Under the pieces are notes generated by a model, which saw only the letters and a list, made by a program, of their open reading frames with translations, did not search any database and was not told where the DNA came from. A stretch of 64,000 bases of DNA, taken from positions 3,362,001 to 3,426,000 of the forward strand of contig NZ_CP083239.1 of NCBI RefSeq assembly GCF_022836935.1, written 5' to 3'. Each line of letters starts with the position of its first letter. The first letter of the stretch is position 1. This document shows, in pieces, positions 43,472 to 55,968 of this stretch. The translations under genes were made by a program, and so were the position numbers. This stretch comes from Ancylobacter polymorphus (GTDB lineage Bacteria; Pseudomonadota; Alphaproteobacteria; Rhizobiales; Xanthobacteraceae).

Positions 43472-46255
43472 TCAGCTTGCGGCGTCTTCGCCCGCCGCCT
43501 CGCCGCCCAGCGCCTCGTCGCCCTCGTCCTCGGTGACGCGCTCGACGGAGACGACCTTCTCGTCCTCCGCCGTGTCGAACACGATCACGCCTTGGCTGCC
43601 ACGCCCCACGGTGCGGATGCCGTTCACCGGGCAGCGGATGAGCTGGCCGCCATCGGTGACCAGCATGATCTGATCGGCGTCCTCCACGGGGAACGAGGCA
43701 ACCAACGGGCCGTTGCGGTCATTGACCGCCATGGCGACGATGCCCTTACCGCCGCGCCGCGTGGTGCGGTACTCATAGGACGAGGTGCGCTTGCCGTAGC
43801 CATTCTCCGAGAGTGTCAGGATGAATTGCTCGGCAGCGCCCATGGCGACATAGCGCGCCTGGTCGATATCCGCCGGCCCGGCAACCGCTTCTTCCGCATC
43901 CGGCTCGACGATCTCGGCCTCAACGACCTCGCCCTCCTCGCCATTGGCCTCCACGCCGTTCTGGCTCCGGCGGATGGCGTTGGCGAGCTTGATATAGGCG
44001 GCACGCTCTTCCGCCGTCGCCTCGACATGGCGAATGATCGCCATGGAAATGAGCCGATCACCCTCTTCCAGCTGGATGCCGCGCACGCCCATGGAATCGC
44101 GTCCCTTGAAGACACGCACCTCGGTAACGGGAAAGCGGATGCACTGGCCGTTGGCGCTGGTCAGCAGCACGTCGTCGGCCTCGGTGCAGAGTTGCACGCC
44201 GGCGATGGACTCACCCACTTCCAGCTTCATCGCGATCTTGCCGTTGCGGTTCACATTGGTGAAATCGGACAGCTCGTTCCGCCGCACCGTGCCGGAATTG
44301 GTCGCGAACATGATCTGAAGCCGGCTCCACGCCTCCTCGTCCGGCAGCGCCATGATCGAGGTGATGCGCTCGCCTTCGGTGAGCGGCAGAATGTTCACCA
44401 GCGCCTTGCCGCGCGACTGCGGCGCCGACATCGGCAGGCGCCAGACCTTCAGCTTGTAGACCTGCCCCTTGGACGAGAAGAACAGCACCGGCGCATGGGT
44501 CGAGGCGACGAAGAGGCGGGTGACGAAATCTTCGTCCTTGGTCTGCATCGCCGAGCGGCCCTTGCCGCCGCGCCGCTGCGCGCGATAGGTCGACAGCGGC
44601 ACACGCTTGACATAGCCGGCATGGGAAACCGTGACGACCATGTCTTCGCGGGCGATCAGGTCCTCGTCCTCGAAATCGCCCTCAGCTTCGGTGATCTCGG
44701 TCTTGCGCGGCGTGCCGAATTCCGCCTTCACCGCCAACAGCTCGTCCTTGACGATGCCACGGATGCGCTCGCGGCTGGCGAGAATGTCGAGATATTCGCG
44801 AATCTCTACCGCGATCTTGTCGAGTTCGTCCGCGACCTCGTCCCGGCCCAGCGCGGTGAGGCGCTGCAGGCGCAGATCGAGAATGGCGCGCGCCTGCTCG
44901 GCGGAGAGGCGATAGGTGCCGTCCTCGGCGAGCCGATGCCGGGGATCGTCGATGAGCGCGATCAGCGGGGCGACATCCATCGCCGGCCAATGCCGCGTCA
45001 TCAGCGCCTCGCGCGCCGACGCGGGATCGGGCGAGGTGCGGATCGTGTGGATGATCTCGTCGATATTGGCGACGGCGATGGCGAGGCCGACCAGCACATG
45101 CGCACGGTCACGCGCCTTGCGCAGCAGGAACTTGGTCCGCCGGCTCACCACGTCCTCGCGGAAGGCGACGAAGGCGGTCAACAGATCCAGCAGGTTCATC
45201 AGCGCCGGCTTGCCGCCGTTCAGCGCCACCATATTCGCGCCGAAGGACGTCTGCAGCGCGGTCATGCGGTAGAGATTGTTCAGCACGACATCCGCCTGGG
45301 CGTCGCGCTTGACCTCGAACACCACCCGCATGCCTTCGCGGGAGGATTCGTCGCGGATTTCGGCGATGCCCTCCAGCCGCTTCTCGCGCACCAGTTCGGC
45401 GATGCGCTCGATCATGGTCGCCTTGTTCACCTGATAGGGAATTTCGGTGACGATGATGGCGTCACGGTCCTTGCGGATTTCCTCGATCGTCGCGCGCGAA
45501 CGCATGACGATGGAGCCGCGGCCGGTGAGATAGGCTTGCCTTATGCCGCTGCGTCCGAGAATGAGCGCGCCTGTGGGGAAGTCCGGGCCCTGAATATAGT
45601 CGAGCAGCCGCTCCACATCGAGCGAGGGGTCGTCGATAAGCGCAACGCACGCATCCACCACCTCGCCGAGATTGTGCGGGGGGATGTTGGTCGCCATGCC
45701 GACGGCGATGCCGCCGGCGCCGTTGACCAGAAGATTGGGGAAGCGGGCCGGCAGGACCGTCGGCTCCTGCTCGCGGCCGTCGTAATTGTCCTGGAAATCG
45801 ACCGTGTCCTTGTCGAGATCGTCCAGCAGGTTCATCGCCGGCTTGGCGAGGCGCACCTCGGTGTAGCGCTCGGCCGCCGGCGGGTCGCCATCGACAGAAC
45901 CGAAATTGCCCTGGCCGTCGATCAGCGGCAGGCGCATGGAGAAGTCCTGCGCCAGACGCACCAGCGCGTCATAGATCGCCTGGTTGCCGTGCGGATGGTA
46001 CTTACCCATCGTATCGCCGGTCACACGCGCCGATTTATTGTAGGGGCGCTCAGGCGTGTAATTGTTCTCGCGCATCGAGAACAGAATACGGCGATGCACC
46101 GGCTTCAGACCGTCGCGCACATCGGGAAGCGCGCGCGAGACGATGACGCTCATCGCATAGTCGAGATAGCTGCGGGACAGCTCCTCGGTGATCGAGACGG
46201 GCCGGATATCCGAAGGGCCGCCGCCCTCCGGGTTGAACGTGTCGGAATCGGACAA
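43472..46255 (-). CDS. gyrA: DNA gyrase subunit A
   Basis: A 927-residue type II topoisomerase subunit that breaks and rejoins DNA while gyrase introduces negative supercoils. The catalytic Tyr is residue 131 in [11 protein letters not shown], and the GyrA-box is QRRGGKG. The C-terminal beta-pinwheel carries an acidic insertion (about 785-815, [20 protein letters not shown]), as in many Rhizobiales. The start is a TTG at 46253-46255 with GGAAAG 9 bases upstream; the protein then begins at the expected distance from [20 protein letters not shown]. At the quinolone site the sequence is [10 protein letters not shown], with Asn-Gln where E. coli has Asp82-Ser83. Confidence 0.97.
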   Translation of the reverse strand: MSDSDTFNPEGGGPSDIRPVSITEELSRSYLDYAMSVIVSRALPDVRDGLKPVHRRILFSMRENNYTPERPYNKSARVTGDTMGKYHPHGNQAIYDALVRLAQDFSMRLPLIDGQGNFGSVDGDPPAAERYTEVRLAKPAMNLLDDLDKDTVDFQDNYDGREQEPTVLPARFPNLLVNGAGGIAVGMATNIPPHNLGEVVDACVALIDDPSLDVERLLDYIQGPDFPTGALILGRSGIRQAYLTGRGSIVMRSRATIEEIRKDRDAIIVTEIPYQVNKATMIERIAELVREKRLEGIAEIRDESSREGMRVVFEVKRDAQADVVLNNLYRMTALQTSFGANMVALNGGKPALMNLLDLLTAFVAFREDVVSRRTKFLLRKARDRAHVLVGLAIAVANIDEIIHTIRTSPDPASAREALMTRHWPAMDVAPLIALIDDPRHRLAEDGTYRLSAEQARAILDLRLQRLTALGRDEVADELDKIAVEIREYLDILASRERIRGIVKDELLAVKAEFGTPRKTEITEAEGDFEDEDLIAREDMVVTVSHAGYVKRVPLSTYRAQRRGGKGRSAMQTKDEDFVTRLFVASTHAPVLFFSSKGQVYKLKVWRLPMSAPQSRGKALVNILPLTEGERITSIMALPDEEAWSRLQIMFATNSGTVRRNELSDFTNVNRNGKIAMKLEVGESIAGVQLCTEADDVLLTSANGQCIRFPVTEVRVFKGRDSMGVRGIQLEEGDRLISMAIIRHVEATAEERAAYIKLANAIRRSQNGVEANGEEGEVVEAEIVEPDAEEAVAGPADIDQARYVAMGAAEQFILTLSENGYGKRTSSYEYRTTRRGGKGIVAMAVNDRNGPLVASFPVEDADQIMLVTDGGQLIRCPVNGIRTVGRGSQGVIVFDTAEDEKVVSVERVTEDEGDEALGGEAAGEDAAS

Positions 46256-46531
46256 GGAATCGTCTTTCCGTGGTTGCGGAACGTGTGTGCCTGTTTAGAC
46301 CATTCTGCCCGGAAACGCCAGCGCGACGGCTTTTTCTCCGGCGCCAAAACGCGTGCCTTACCAACGGCTTACAGCCCCAATTCCACAGCCCCGCGCGAAG
46401 GTGGCGAAAGCGCGGCGCCGCGCCCAGCCAAGCGGTGTCATCTGAGAGGCCTTGGCAGGCCCGCGTGGGGACGATCTTATAGAATGCTACCGTCGGCGGG
46501 GGCGCCGTGATTGAAGGCGGAAGGTGGCGAC

Positions 46532-47158
46532 GTGCTCGACTATATGTTCTCGGCCATCGTGACCATGGCGGTGGTGATCGACCCGATCGGCCTCGCGCCG
46601 CTGTTCCTGGCCGTCACCTCGGATCTGACGGCTGGAGAAAGGCGTCTGGTGGCGCTCCGTTCGGCCGCCATTGCGCTCGCGATATTGGTCACGTTCGGCC
46701 TTGTCGGCGCGCCGCTTCTGGCCGCGCTGGGTATCACCCTGCCCGCGTTTCGCATCGCCGGTGGGCTGTTGCTGTTCGCGATCTCTTTCGAGATGGTGTT
46801 CGGCCGGCGCACCGAGCGCAAATTCGACGCGTCGGAAGTCGCCCAGCGCGAAAAGCTCCTGCGGACGCTCGCGGTCTTCCCGCTCGCCATCCCGCTGATG
46901 GCCGGGCCCGGCGCCATCACCGCCATGCTGCTGCTGGCCGGCGAGGCGCATGGCGACCCGGCGCGGCTCGCGGCGCTTTTCGTCATCACCGCGCTGGTGA
47001 TCGCGAGCTGCCTCGCTGTCTTCCTCGCGGCCCGTCGGATGGACAGGCTGCTTGGTGTCACCGGCAACGCCATTCTTTCGCGCCTGCTGGGCGTGGTGCT
47101 GACCGCGCTGGCGGTACAGTTCGTGATCGACGGGATCCGGGCGTCGTTCCTCACCTGA
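46532..47158 (+). CDS. MarC family integral membrane protein
   Basis: A 208-residue inner-membrane protein with six hydrophobic helices. The MarC/UPF0056 hallmarks FSAIVTMAVVIDPIGLAPLF, FRIAGGLLLFAISFEMVFGR and PLAIPLMAGPGAITAMLLLA are present. Despite the name, MarC proteins are not shown to confer antibiotic resistance; function unknown. GTG 46532 was chosen because GGAAGG lies 7 bases upstream; the frame also opens with TTG at 46511. It is divergent from gyrA. Confidence 0.9.
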   Translation: MLDYMFSAIVTMAVVIDPIGLAPLFLAVTSDLTAGERRLVALRSAAIALAILVTFGLVGAPLLAALGITLPAFRIAGGLLLFAISFEMVFGRRTERKFDASEVAQREKLLRTLAVFPLAIPLMAGPGAITAMLLLAGEAHGDPARLAALFVITALVIASCLAVFLAARRMDRLLGVTGNAILSRLLGVVLTALAVQFVIDGIRASFLT

Positions 47159-47302
47159 GCTCCCTATCGGGAATTGCCCGTCTTTGTTGCCGCCTCCGCG
47201 ACCCCATGCGGCTCACGCACCGTTAGCGGCGCTTACTCGCACTGCGCATCTTGCAGTGGTAGGCCGCACCGCTCTGCCCTGTACCGGTTCGGTGACCAGG
47301 CC

Positions 47303-47866
47303 TCAGAACGGAATCTCGTCGTCCAGGTCGCCGCCGGAGCCGCCAGCGGGCCCGCCGCCGAACTTGCCGCCGCCCGATCCGCTCGCAGGTGCCGGACGAC
47401 GCTCGCCACCAAAGGAACGCCCGCCACCCGAACCGCCGCCATAGCCGCCGCCCGAACCGAAATCGCTGCTCCCGGCGCTGTAATCATCTCCGCCGCCGCC
47501 TTCCGACCCGCCGCCGCGGCTGTCGAGAATGGTGAGTTCGCCCCGGAACGGCCGCAGCACGATTTCGGTGAAGTAGCGCTCGCCGCCATTCTGGTCGGTG
47601 GCCTTGCGGGTCTCGATCTGGCCTTCAATATAGACCTTGGAACCCTTGCGCAGATACTGCTCCGCGACGCGCAGCAGGTTCTCGTTGAAAATCACCACGC
47701 TGTGCCACTCGGTGCGCTCCTTGCGCTCCCCCGAGGCCTTGTCGCGCCACGTTTCCGAGGTCGCGATGCGCAAATTGCACACGCGCCCGCCATTCTGGAA
47801 CGTCCGCACTTCGGGGTCGCGGCCGAGATTGCCGATCAGGATCACCTTGTTGACGCTGCCCGCCAT
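47303..47866 (-). CDS. ssb: Single-stranded DNA-binding protein
   Basis: A 187-residue SSB. The OB-fold is typical: [60 protein letters not shown] and [21 protein letters not shown] long Gly/Ser-rich linker (about 120-178) leads to the acidic tip DLDDEIPF that recruits partner proteins. It is divergent from uvrA, and a LexA box lies 154 bases upstream of its start, as in many bacteria. Confidence 0.98.
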   Translation of the reverse strand: MAGSVNKVILIGNLGRDPEVRTFQNGGRVCNLRIATSETWRDKASGERKERTEWHSVVIFNENLLRVAEQYLRKGSKVYIEGQIETRKATDQNGGERYFTEIVLRPFRGELTILDSRGGGSEGGGGDDYSAGSSDFGSGGGYGGGSGGGRSFGGERRPAPASGSGGGKFGGGPAGGSGGDLDDEIPF

Positions 47867-48019
47867 CTTGTCCTCCGAAACTGCCGGACGCCCGCTCTGG
47901 CGCGCGCTCGTGAAAGGGAACGCATAATAGACCAGCGGACGCCCGGCCGCGCGCCTCGGGCCTGTGCTGTCCACCGCTTTGCGCCCACATGGCGCCGCGG
48001 AACATCGACCAGAAACATT

Positions 48020-48034
48020 GTTCTTGTTCTGTTC
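48020..48034. promoter_or_regulatory. LexA SOS box between ssb and uvrA
   Basis: GTTC-TTGTTCT-GTTC is a full match to the alphaproteobacterial LexA format GTTC-N7-GTTC. It lies between the divergent ssb and uvrA genes, both known SOS targets in relatives, which gives strong contextual support. Confidence 0.85.
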
Positions 48035-48138
48035 CTAGCATTGTGTCTAAGCTGCCGCAAGAGTGCTGAGTCGACATTGCGAAGCGCGCGCGCCGGACTA
48101 TGTTTACCCTGTGTTCTAAAAGGGAGCCTGTCCCCATC

Positions 48139-48291
48139 ATGACCCAGATGCGCCATCGCCCGCGCGCCCGTGCCATCGCCGTCCGTGCCGAAGAGGCCCG
48201 CCAGGCGTTGATCCGCCGCGCCTTTCTGGCCGTAGCCGGCGCACTTGCTGTCGCGGCGGGTTTGGCAGCGCTGCACGGCGTCGGGGGCTGA
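48139..48291 (+). CDS. Small single-pass membrane protein (tentative)
   Basis: A 50-residue ORF with a basic N-terminal half ([20 protein letters not shown]) and one hydrophobic helix (about 28-47). AGGGAG lies 12 bases upstream of the ATG, farther than ideal. It sits between the SOS box and uvrA in the same direction, so if real it would be the first gene of the uvrA transcript. No family recognised. Confidence 0.35.
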   Translation: MTQMRHRPRARAIAVRAEEARQALIRRAFLAVAGALAVAAGLAALHGVGG

Positions 48292-48388
48292 TCCCTTCGC
48301 CGGGCGGGCCTCGTCGCCGTAATGCGCCGCCCTGCAAAATCTGTTGTTCGGCGTAGCTGCCCGTAGAAACCGGCGAGAAGAGTTCGGA

Positions 48389-51292
<2,904 letters not shown>

Positions 51293-51326
51293 GGGCGCGG
51301 CCCTTTCGGGTCGCGCCGCTGGCGCC

Positions 51327-52415
51327 TCAGGCGCCTTCGCGCAAACGCACCAGATTCACCGTCACCGCGATCAGCACCAGCGTGGCGCCGAACTGGTGCG
51401 TCAGCGCGATGTCGATCGGCACCTGATGAATCAGGGTCAGGATGCCGAGGGCGGCCTGGGCGCAGACCAGCAGTAGGATCAGCGTCGCCCGCTGGCGCAC
51501 CGCGCCGCCGATCCGCCGCGCGCTCAGCCAGTGGCCGAGGGCCAGCGCGAGCAGCACATAGGCGACGAGGCGGTGGTTGAACTGCACGGTGAGAACATTC
51601 TCGAACAGGTTCCGCCACGCCGGCTGCTGCACGAACAGATTATCGAGCGGCGGCACGAGATGCCCGTCCATCAGCGGCCAGGTGGTGTAGGTCAGACCGG
51701 CGTCGAGGCCGGCGACGAGGCCGCCGAGGAAGATCTGCAGCACCACCACTCCGAACAATATCCGCGCATAGCCGCGTAGCCAGTCCGGCGACGCGCGCCT
51801 CTCCCGGGGGGGCTTGAGCTGGGTGGCGACCGCGACGATGGCGGCGAGAATGATGCAGGCGAGGGTGAGATGCGTCGCCAGCCGGTACTGGCTGACATCA
51901 ACGCGGTTGACCAGCCCGGACGCCACCATCCACCAGCCGACGGCGCCTTGAAGACCGCCAAGCACGAACAGGCCGGCGAGCTTCCAGCGCAATGGCCGGT
52001 CGATGACACCGCGCCAGAGGAAGAACAGGAAAGGCAGCAGGAAGGCAAAGCCGATGACCCGGCCGAGCAGGCGGTGCCCCCACTCCCACCAGAAAATATA
52101 CTTGAACTCGGCGAGGCTCATGCCGCGGTTGATCTGCTGGTACTGCGGGATCTGCCGGTATTTGTCGAACTCCGCCTGCCACGCCGCGTCACTCAGCGGC
52201 GGCAGCGTGCCGGTCACCGGCTTCCATTCGGTGATGGAAAGGCCCGACTCGGTCAGCCGTGTGGCGCCCCCGACGACGACCATCAGCACCACCAGCGCCG
52301 CCACGAAATAGAGCCAGAGCCGCACCGGCCGCAGACGGTCGCCGGCGGAAGGTTCGCTGGCGCGTGGCACGGCGAGGTGACGGGGGACGTCGGTGGCGAC
52401 GTGATCCTGAACCAT
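51327..52415 (-). CDS. ctaA: Heme A synthase (COX15/CtaA)
   Basis: A 362-residue inner-membrane enzyme that oxidises heme O to heme A for aa3-type cytochrome oxidase. Eight helices are predicted; heme-ligand histidines lie in [49 protein letters not shown] and [35 protein letters not shown] is the family signature of the long alphaproteobacterial type. ATG 52415 with GGGAG upstream is preferred; the longer open frame lacks a better start. It is divergent from the DUF2842 gene. Confidence 0.96.
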   Translation of the reverse strand: MVQDHVATDVPRHLAVPRASEPSAGDRLRPVRLWLYFVAALVVLMVVVGGATRLTESGLSITEWKPVTGTLPPLSDAAWQAEFDKYRQIPQYQQINRGMSLAEFKYIFWWEWGHRLLGRVIGFAFLLPFLFFLWRGVIDRPLRWKLAGLFVLGGLQGAVGWWMVASGLVNRVDVSQYRLATHLTLACIILAAIVAVATQLKPPRERRASPDWLRGYARILFGVVVLQIFLGGLVAGLDAGLTYTTWPLMDGHLVPPLDNLFVQQPAWRNLFENVLTVQFNHRLVAYVLLALALGHWLSARRIGGAVRQRATLILLLVCAQAALGILTLIHQVPIDIALTHQFGATLVLIAVTVNLVRLREGA

Positions 52416-52568
52416 AAGCGGGCGCTCCCTGCATTGGCGGCCGCCTGCCCCACCGGCCACCCTGCGCCGGGCCGCTTCCGCCCGGGCGTCGCGAGCGATA
52501 TAGAGGCCGCTGCCCGCGCGCAACGGGACTCATTGTCTCGCGCCCGACCGTCCTGACCGGAGCCGCCC

Positions 52569-52811
52569 ATGTCCGCCCCTCGTCCCGGCCTTTCCGCTCG
52601 CTCGCGCAAATTCATCGGCACCGTGCTGCTGGTGTTTCTGGTGCTCGGTTGGGCGCTGGCGGCGATGGCGCTGGCGCAGGGGCGCGTCACCACCCTGCCC
52701 GCCCTTGGGCAATTCGTCGCTTATGTGGTGCTGGGCATTGGCTGGATCGTCCCGGCGGGACTGCTGATCCGCTGGATGCAGAGGCACGACCGACGCTCAG
52801 AAACCCTTTGA
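52569..52811 (+). CDS. DUF2842 membrane protein
   Basis: An 80-residue protein with two transmembrane helices (about 15-35 and 45-66) and a basic C-terminus. The pattern SRKFIGTVLLVFLVLGWALA and YVVLGIGWIVPAGLLIRWMQ is that of DUF2842, a small family restricted mainly to alphaproteobacteria. Its start is separated by about 150 bases from ctaA on the other strand. A link to cytochrome oxidase assembly is suggested only by position. Confidence 0.82.
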   Translation: MSAPRPGLSARSRKFIGTVLLVFLVLGWALAAMALAQGRVTTLPALGQFVAYVVLGIGWIVPAGLLIRWMQRHDRRSETL

Positions 52812-52821
52812 GCGCGCGACC

Positions 52822-54300
52822 TCAGGCGGCACGCGAGAAGGCGCGGGGTTCGGCCTCCGGCGTAAAGGTCACCATCGCGATCTCACCGAAACCAAGAGAC
52901 GCGAGTGCATCGAAGGCCTGAACCGCGTCTGTGGCCATCCCGCCCGGCTGGGTGACGAGAATGGTGGTCGGGCTCAGAGAGGCGAGACGCTCTGCGCCCG
53001 CCATGCCGCCCAGAGGCGGCGCGGCCACAATAACGTGATCATAGGTCTGCTTCAGCGCGGTCAGGATCAACGGCAGCCGGTCGGCGGTGACCAGGCCGTC
53101 CGCCTCGCGTGCCCCGCGCCCGGGCGGGATAACGTGGCAGCGCGAGGCGCTTTCACGGTGAATGGCGTCGGAGAAGCCGCAGACACCCGACAGCAGGTCT
53201 GTCAGCCCCGGCGCACGCGGGTCGGCGGTCAGGCCGTCGAGGGTTGGCGAGGCAACGTCGAGGCAAACCACCACCACGCGCTGCTCCGTCCCGGCGAGCG
53301 AACGGCCGAGCGCGAGCGCGCAGCGGGCGATGGATTCATCGGCACGGCCGCCGGTGACCGTGACAAGGCGCGCCGCGGATCCGCGCAATTCGATCAGCCG
53401 GGCGAGGTCGGCTTGTTCGCGCTCCCGCGACAGCAGCCGCAGCGGGCTGGTCAGTTCGGCGGAGCTCGTCGGCTCGCCGGAGTGAGCGCCGATCCAGGGA
53501 AGGTGCTGGCGTGGGCGCGGTGTCGTCTCCGGCAGCGGTATCGCGCCATATTCGTGGCCCAAGGCACCTTGACGCCGCCGCAGCCAGCCTTGCAGGCCGA
53601 ACACCAGAACGAACGTGCCTATACCCGCAAGAAGGCTGGAGATGAGCGGTGTCGGCCAGCGCGCGGCCGTCGCCGGTGCGGCATTGGCGATGATTCGAGC
53701 AGACACGGGCGCGGGGCTCTCCGGCTCCGCCGCATGGACACCGCGTGTCTGGCGCAGCTCGACATAGGTCGCGGCAAGGGCATTGGCCACATCCGCCGAG
53801 AGCTGCGGGTCGGGCGAGACGACGTCGATCGCCACCTGCCCCCCGCCGATCTGCCGCACCTCCAGCCCACGTTCCAGGCTGCGCAAGGCGAGGGTCTCGC
53901 GTGAGAGCGGCGCCGCGTCGGCCGGCAGAGCGAAGCCCGCCAGTTGCAGGGCGGTACCAGACAGCACTCCGGCGCCGCTCGCGGTGGGAGCGGCGAGGCG
54001 TGCGGTCAGGCGGTGCGTCTCAATCGCCTGGCGCGCAAAGTTGCGCGAAGCGAGGACCTTCACGCTGTCCCGCCCTGCCCCGGCGTCGCGCCCGTCGATC
54101 CACAACCGGGCGCGCGACTCGTAGCGTGGCGCGGTGATTTCGCCGGCGACACCGGCCATAGCGAGCGCGGCAAGGGCCGGCAGAATGAGCCCGCGCAGGA
54201 ACCGGCGTGTGTGTGTCGACCGATTCCCGGAATCCGGCGCAGCCGTCTCAGAGACGGTACCTGCAGCCATCGGCGGAGTGCTTTCGCGGGGGTCGATCAT
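52822..54300 (-). CDS. Wzz/ExoP-like polysaccharide transport protein with degenerate ATPase domain
   Basis: A 492-residue inner-membrane protein. TM1 is near residues 34-54, a periplasmic region of about 160 residues follows (including the ARLWIDGRDAGAGRDSVKVL segment), and TM2 is near 216-236. The cytoplasmic half has the shape of a BY-kinase/ExoP domain, but the P-loop position reads VTVTGGRADESIARC with no GKS/T, the next motif is VVVCLDVASPTLDG and the late one is DHVIVAAPPLGG. The domain therefore looks catalytically dead. No exopolysaccharide genes are nearby. ATG 54300 lies close to the tRNA-Pro junction of the right element. Confidence 0.75.
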   Translation of the reverse strand: MIDPRESTPPMAAGTVSETAAPDSGNRSTHTRRFLRGLILPALAALAMAGVAGEITAPRYESRARLWIDGRDAGAGRDSVKVLASRNFARQAIETHRLTARLAAPTASGAGVLSGTALQLAGFALPADAAPLSRETLALRSLERGLEVRQIGGGQVAIDVVSPDPQLSADVANALAATYVELRQTRGVHAAEPESPAPVSARIIANAAPATAARWPTPLISSLLAGIGTFVLVFGLQGWLRRRQGALGHEYGAIPLPETTPRPRQHLPWIGAHSGEPTSSAELTSPLRLLSREREQADLARLIELRGSAARLVTVTGGRADESIARCALALGRSLAGTEQRVVVVCLDVASPTLDGLTADPRAPGLTDLLSGVCGFSDAIHRESASRCHVIPPGRGAREADGLVTADRLPLILTALKQTYDHVIVAAPPLGGMAGAERLASLSPTTILVTQPGGMATDAVQAFDALASLGFGEIAMVTFTPEAEPRAFSRAA

Positions 54301-54392
54301 GGGGCCTATTAGGCACCGCCATGGTTTCCACCGTGTTAAAGCGTCTCGACTTGTCGGGAAGTGTCACCGGCTATTGGGGGTGCCGGTGAAAA

Positions 54393-54440
54393 TGGTCGGA
54401 GCGAGAGGATTTGAACCTCCGACCCCTAGTCCCCCAGACT
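54393..54440 (-). other. Displaced 3' part of tRNA-Pro(GGG), left attachment site
   Basis: Read on the minus strand, these 48 bases form the anticodon loop CTGGGGG, the 3' side of the anticodon stem, the variable loop, the T arm (GGAGG / TTCAAAT / CCTCT), the acceptor strand CGCTCCG and an encoded ACCA. The 5' half is missing: the sequence diverges inside the anticodon stem. The fragment is the host end left behind when an element inserted in tRNA-Pro; the intact tRNA should be restored at the far end beyond the window. Confidence 0.85.
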
Positions 54441-54566
54441 TAGTACCTGCTTTTCCCATGGTTGGACGCTGTTGTCTAGAGTGTCCGCAAACCATTGAGA
54501 ACACATGCTCTGGCGGCGGGCCGGCAGGTAAACGGGTTCCCTCACTTTCCTCCAGATGGCTCTCGC

Positions 54567-54588
54567 GGTGGCGACTCGGTGGCGACTC
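54567..54588. repeat. Tandem 11-bp repeat, probable integrase arm sites
   Basis: GGTGGCGACTC occurs twice without a gap (54567-54577 and 54578-54588), 35 bases before the integrase start and about 130 bases inside the attachment fragment. Exact 11-bp period puts both copies on the same face of the helix. Confidence 0.6.
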
Positions 54589-54622
54589 CACTACATTCGT
54601 GACGGATGATGGAGGTTCGCCG

Positions 54623-55876
54623 ATGCCGACCATGAAGCTCACCCGCCGCGCTGTTACAGGGCTTCGCCCGGCCGACAAGCCGACGATCTACTTCGACGAT
54701 GAGGTACGCGGCTTCGGCCTGCGGATAATGCCGTCCGGCGCGCGCTCGTGGGTCTTGGAATATCGCCCCGGCGCCGGGGGACGAGGAGTCGCCAAGAGGC
54801 GAGTGCGGATAGGCGGGGATGAGCTAACACCGGAGGACGCCCGTGAGATGGCAAGGGGGATGCTCGCGGACATCCGCCGGGGCGCAGATCCATCGGCGCA
54901 GCGCCGAGCGGAACGGACGGCAGACAGCTTTGCCGATGTCGCTGACGCCTACATGACGCGTCAGGTGCGGCCGAAGCGCAAACCGTCGACGGCCGGGTAT
55001 TATCAACTGCTTCTCGACACCCACATCCTGCCCGCACTTGGCGCAAAGCGTGCCGCCATGATCACGCGCGCAGACGTCGAGACCTGGCAGGTAGCCCTCG
55101 CAGCCAAGGCCGACGGCAAGGGGGGCAAGACCACCGCCAACCGAGCGTTGACGCTGGTCCGGGCAATCTACAACTGGGCCGGCGGGGTGGGCTTGGTCCC
55201 AGAAGGCACGAACCCGTGCGCCCGTGTCGAGAAGTTCGCCGAACAGGGAAAGGATCGTTACCTCACCGCCGAGGAGATCGGGCGCTTGGGTGCTGCCCTG
55301 CGCGAGGCTGAAACCATCGGCATCCCGCATGCGCCATCGGCGTCCAAGCATGCACCCAAGGTTAAGAACCGCACCGTTTTCTCGCCGCACGTCACCGGCG
55401 CTATCCGGCTCTTGATGCTGACCGGCTGCCGTCTTCGAGAGATCCTGAATCTTCGGTGGTCGGAGTACGACGCGGAACGGGGTATGCTGTTCCTGCCGGA
55501 CAGCAAGACCGGCCGAAAAGCCGTTGTGCTGTCAGCCGCTGCGCAGGCAGTGCTGACCGCCCTGCCCCGCGTCGGCACCTATGTGATCGCCGGCAACGAT
55601 CCGAATAAGCCGCGTGCAGATTTGAAAAAGCCATGGTCGGCACTCTCGGCACGGGCCGGTCTCGGGGGCGTTCGTCTGCATGACTTGCGCCACACGTTCG
55701 CGAGCGTCGGCGCCGCATCCGGCATGTCTCTACCAACAATCGGCGGGCTACTCGGCCACGCGGACTCGGCGACCACGCAGAGGTATGCCCACCTGCAAGT
55801 TGATCCGGTACGTGCCGCCGCCGACATAATCGCGGGCCGGATCGCCGACTCCATGCGGGGCGAGAGCGAGATTTAG
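54623..55876 (+). CDS. Tyrosine recombinase (DUF4102-type integrase)
   Basis: A 417-residue integrase. The N-terminal arm-binding DUF4102 domain reads KLTRRAVTGLRPADKPTIYF and YFDDEVRGFGLRIMPSGARS; a SAM-like core-binding domain follows. Catalytic residues are visible: the first Arg in LTGCRLREILNLRWSE (near residue 270), HDLRHTFASVGAASGMSLPT (His-x-x-Arg near 355), GLLGHADSATTQRYAHL with the final His and the nucleophilic Tyr near 387. GGAGG lies 7 bases before ATG 54623. It sits directly beside the tRNA-Pro fragment and drives integration there. Confidence 0.95.
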   Translation: MPTMKLTRRAVTGLRPADKPTIYFDDEVRGFGLRIMPSGARSWVLEYRPGAGGRGVAKRRVRIGGDELTPEDAREMARGMLADIRRGADPSAQRRAERTADSFADVADAYMTRQVRPKRKPSTAGYYQLLLDTHILPALGAKRAAMITRADVETWQVALAAKADGKGGKTTANRALTLVRAIYNWAGGVGLVPEGTNPCARVEKFAEQGKDRYLTAEEIGRLGAALREAETIGIPHAPSASKHAPKVKNRTVFSPHVTGAIRLLMLTGCRLREILNLRWSEYDAERGMLFLPDSKTGRKAVVLSAAAQAVLTALPRVGTYVIAGNDPNKPRADLKKPWSALSARAGLGGVRLHDLRHTFASVGAASGMSLPTIGGLLGHADSATTQRYAHLQVDPVRAAADIIAGRIADSMRGESEI

Positions 55877-55968
55877 GACAACTCGCGCCATAGCATGAAA
55901 TTTCCGCTGATTTCCTCTGGTCGCGCCTAATTGTCTGTTGCCGCACGGTGCGGCCATGGAGGACGAGC

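Noticed and set aside
43175..46510. A long plus-strand gene opposite gyrA
   Set aside because: It mirrors gyrA exactly and has shadow-type composition; GyrA motifs on the minus strand are unambiguous.
54393..54440. A functional tRNA-Pro gene
   Set aside because: Only the 3' part from the anticodon stem onward is present; the 5' acceptor strand and D arm are missing.
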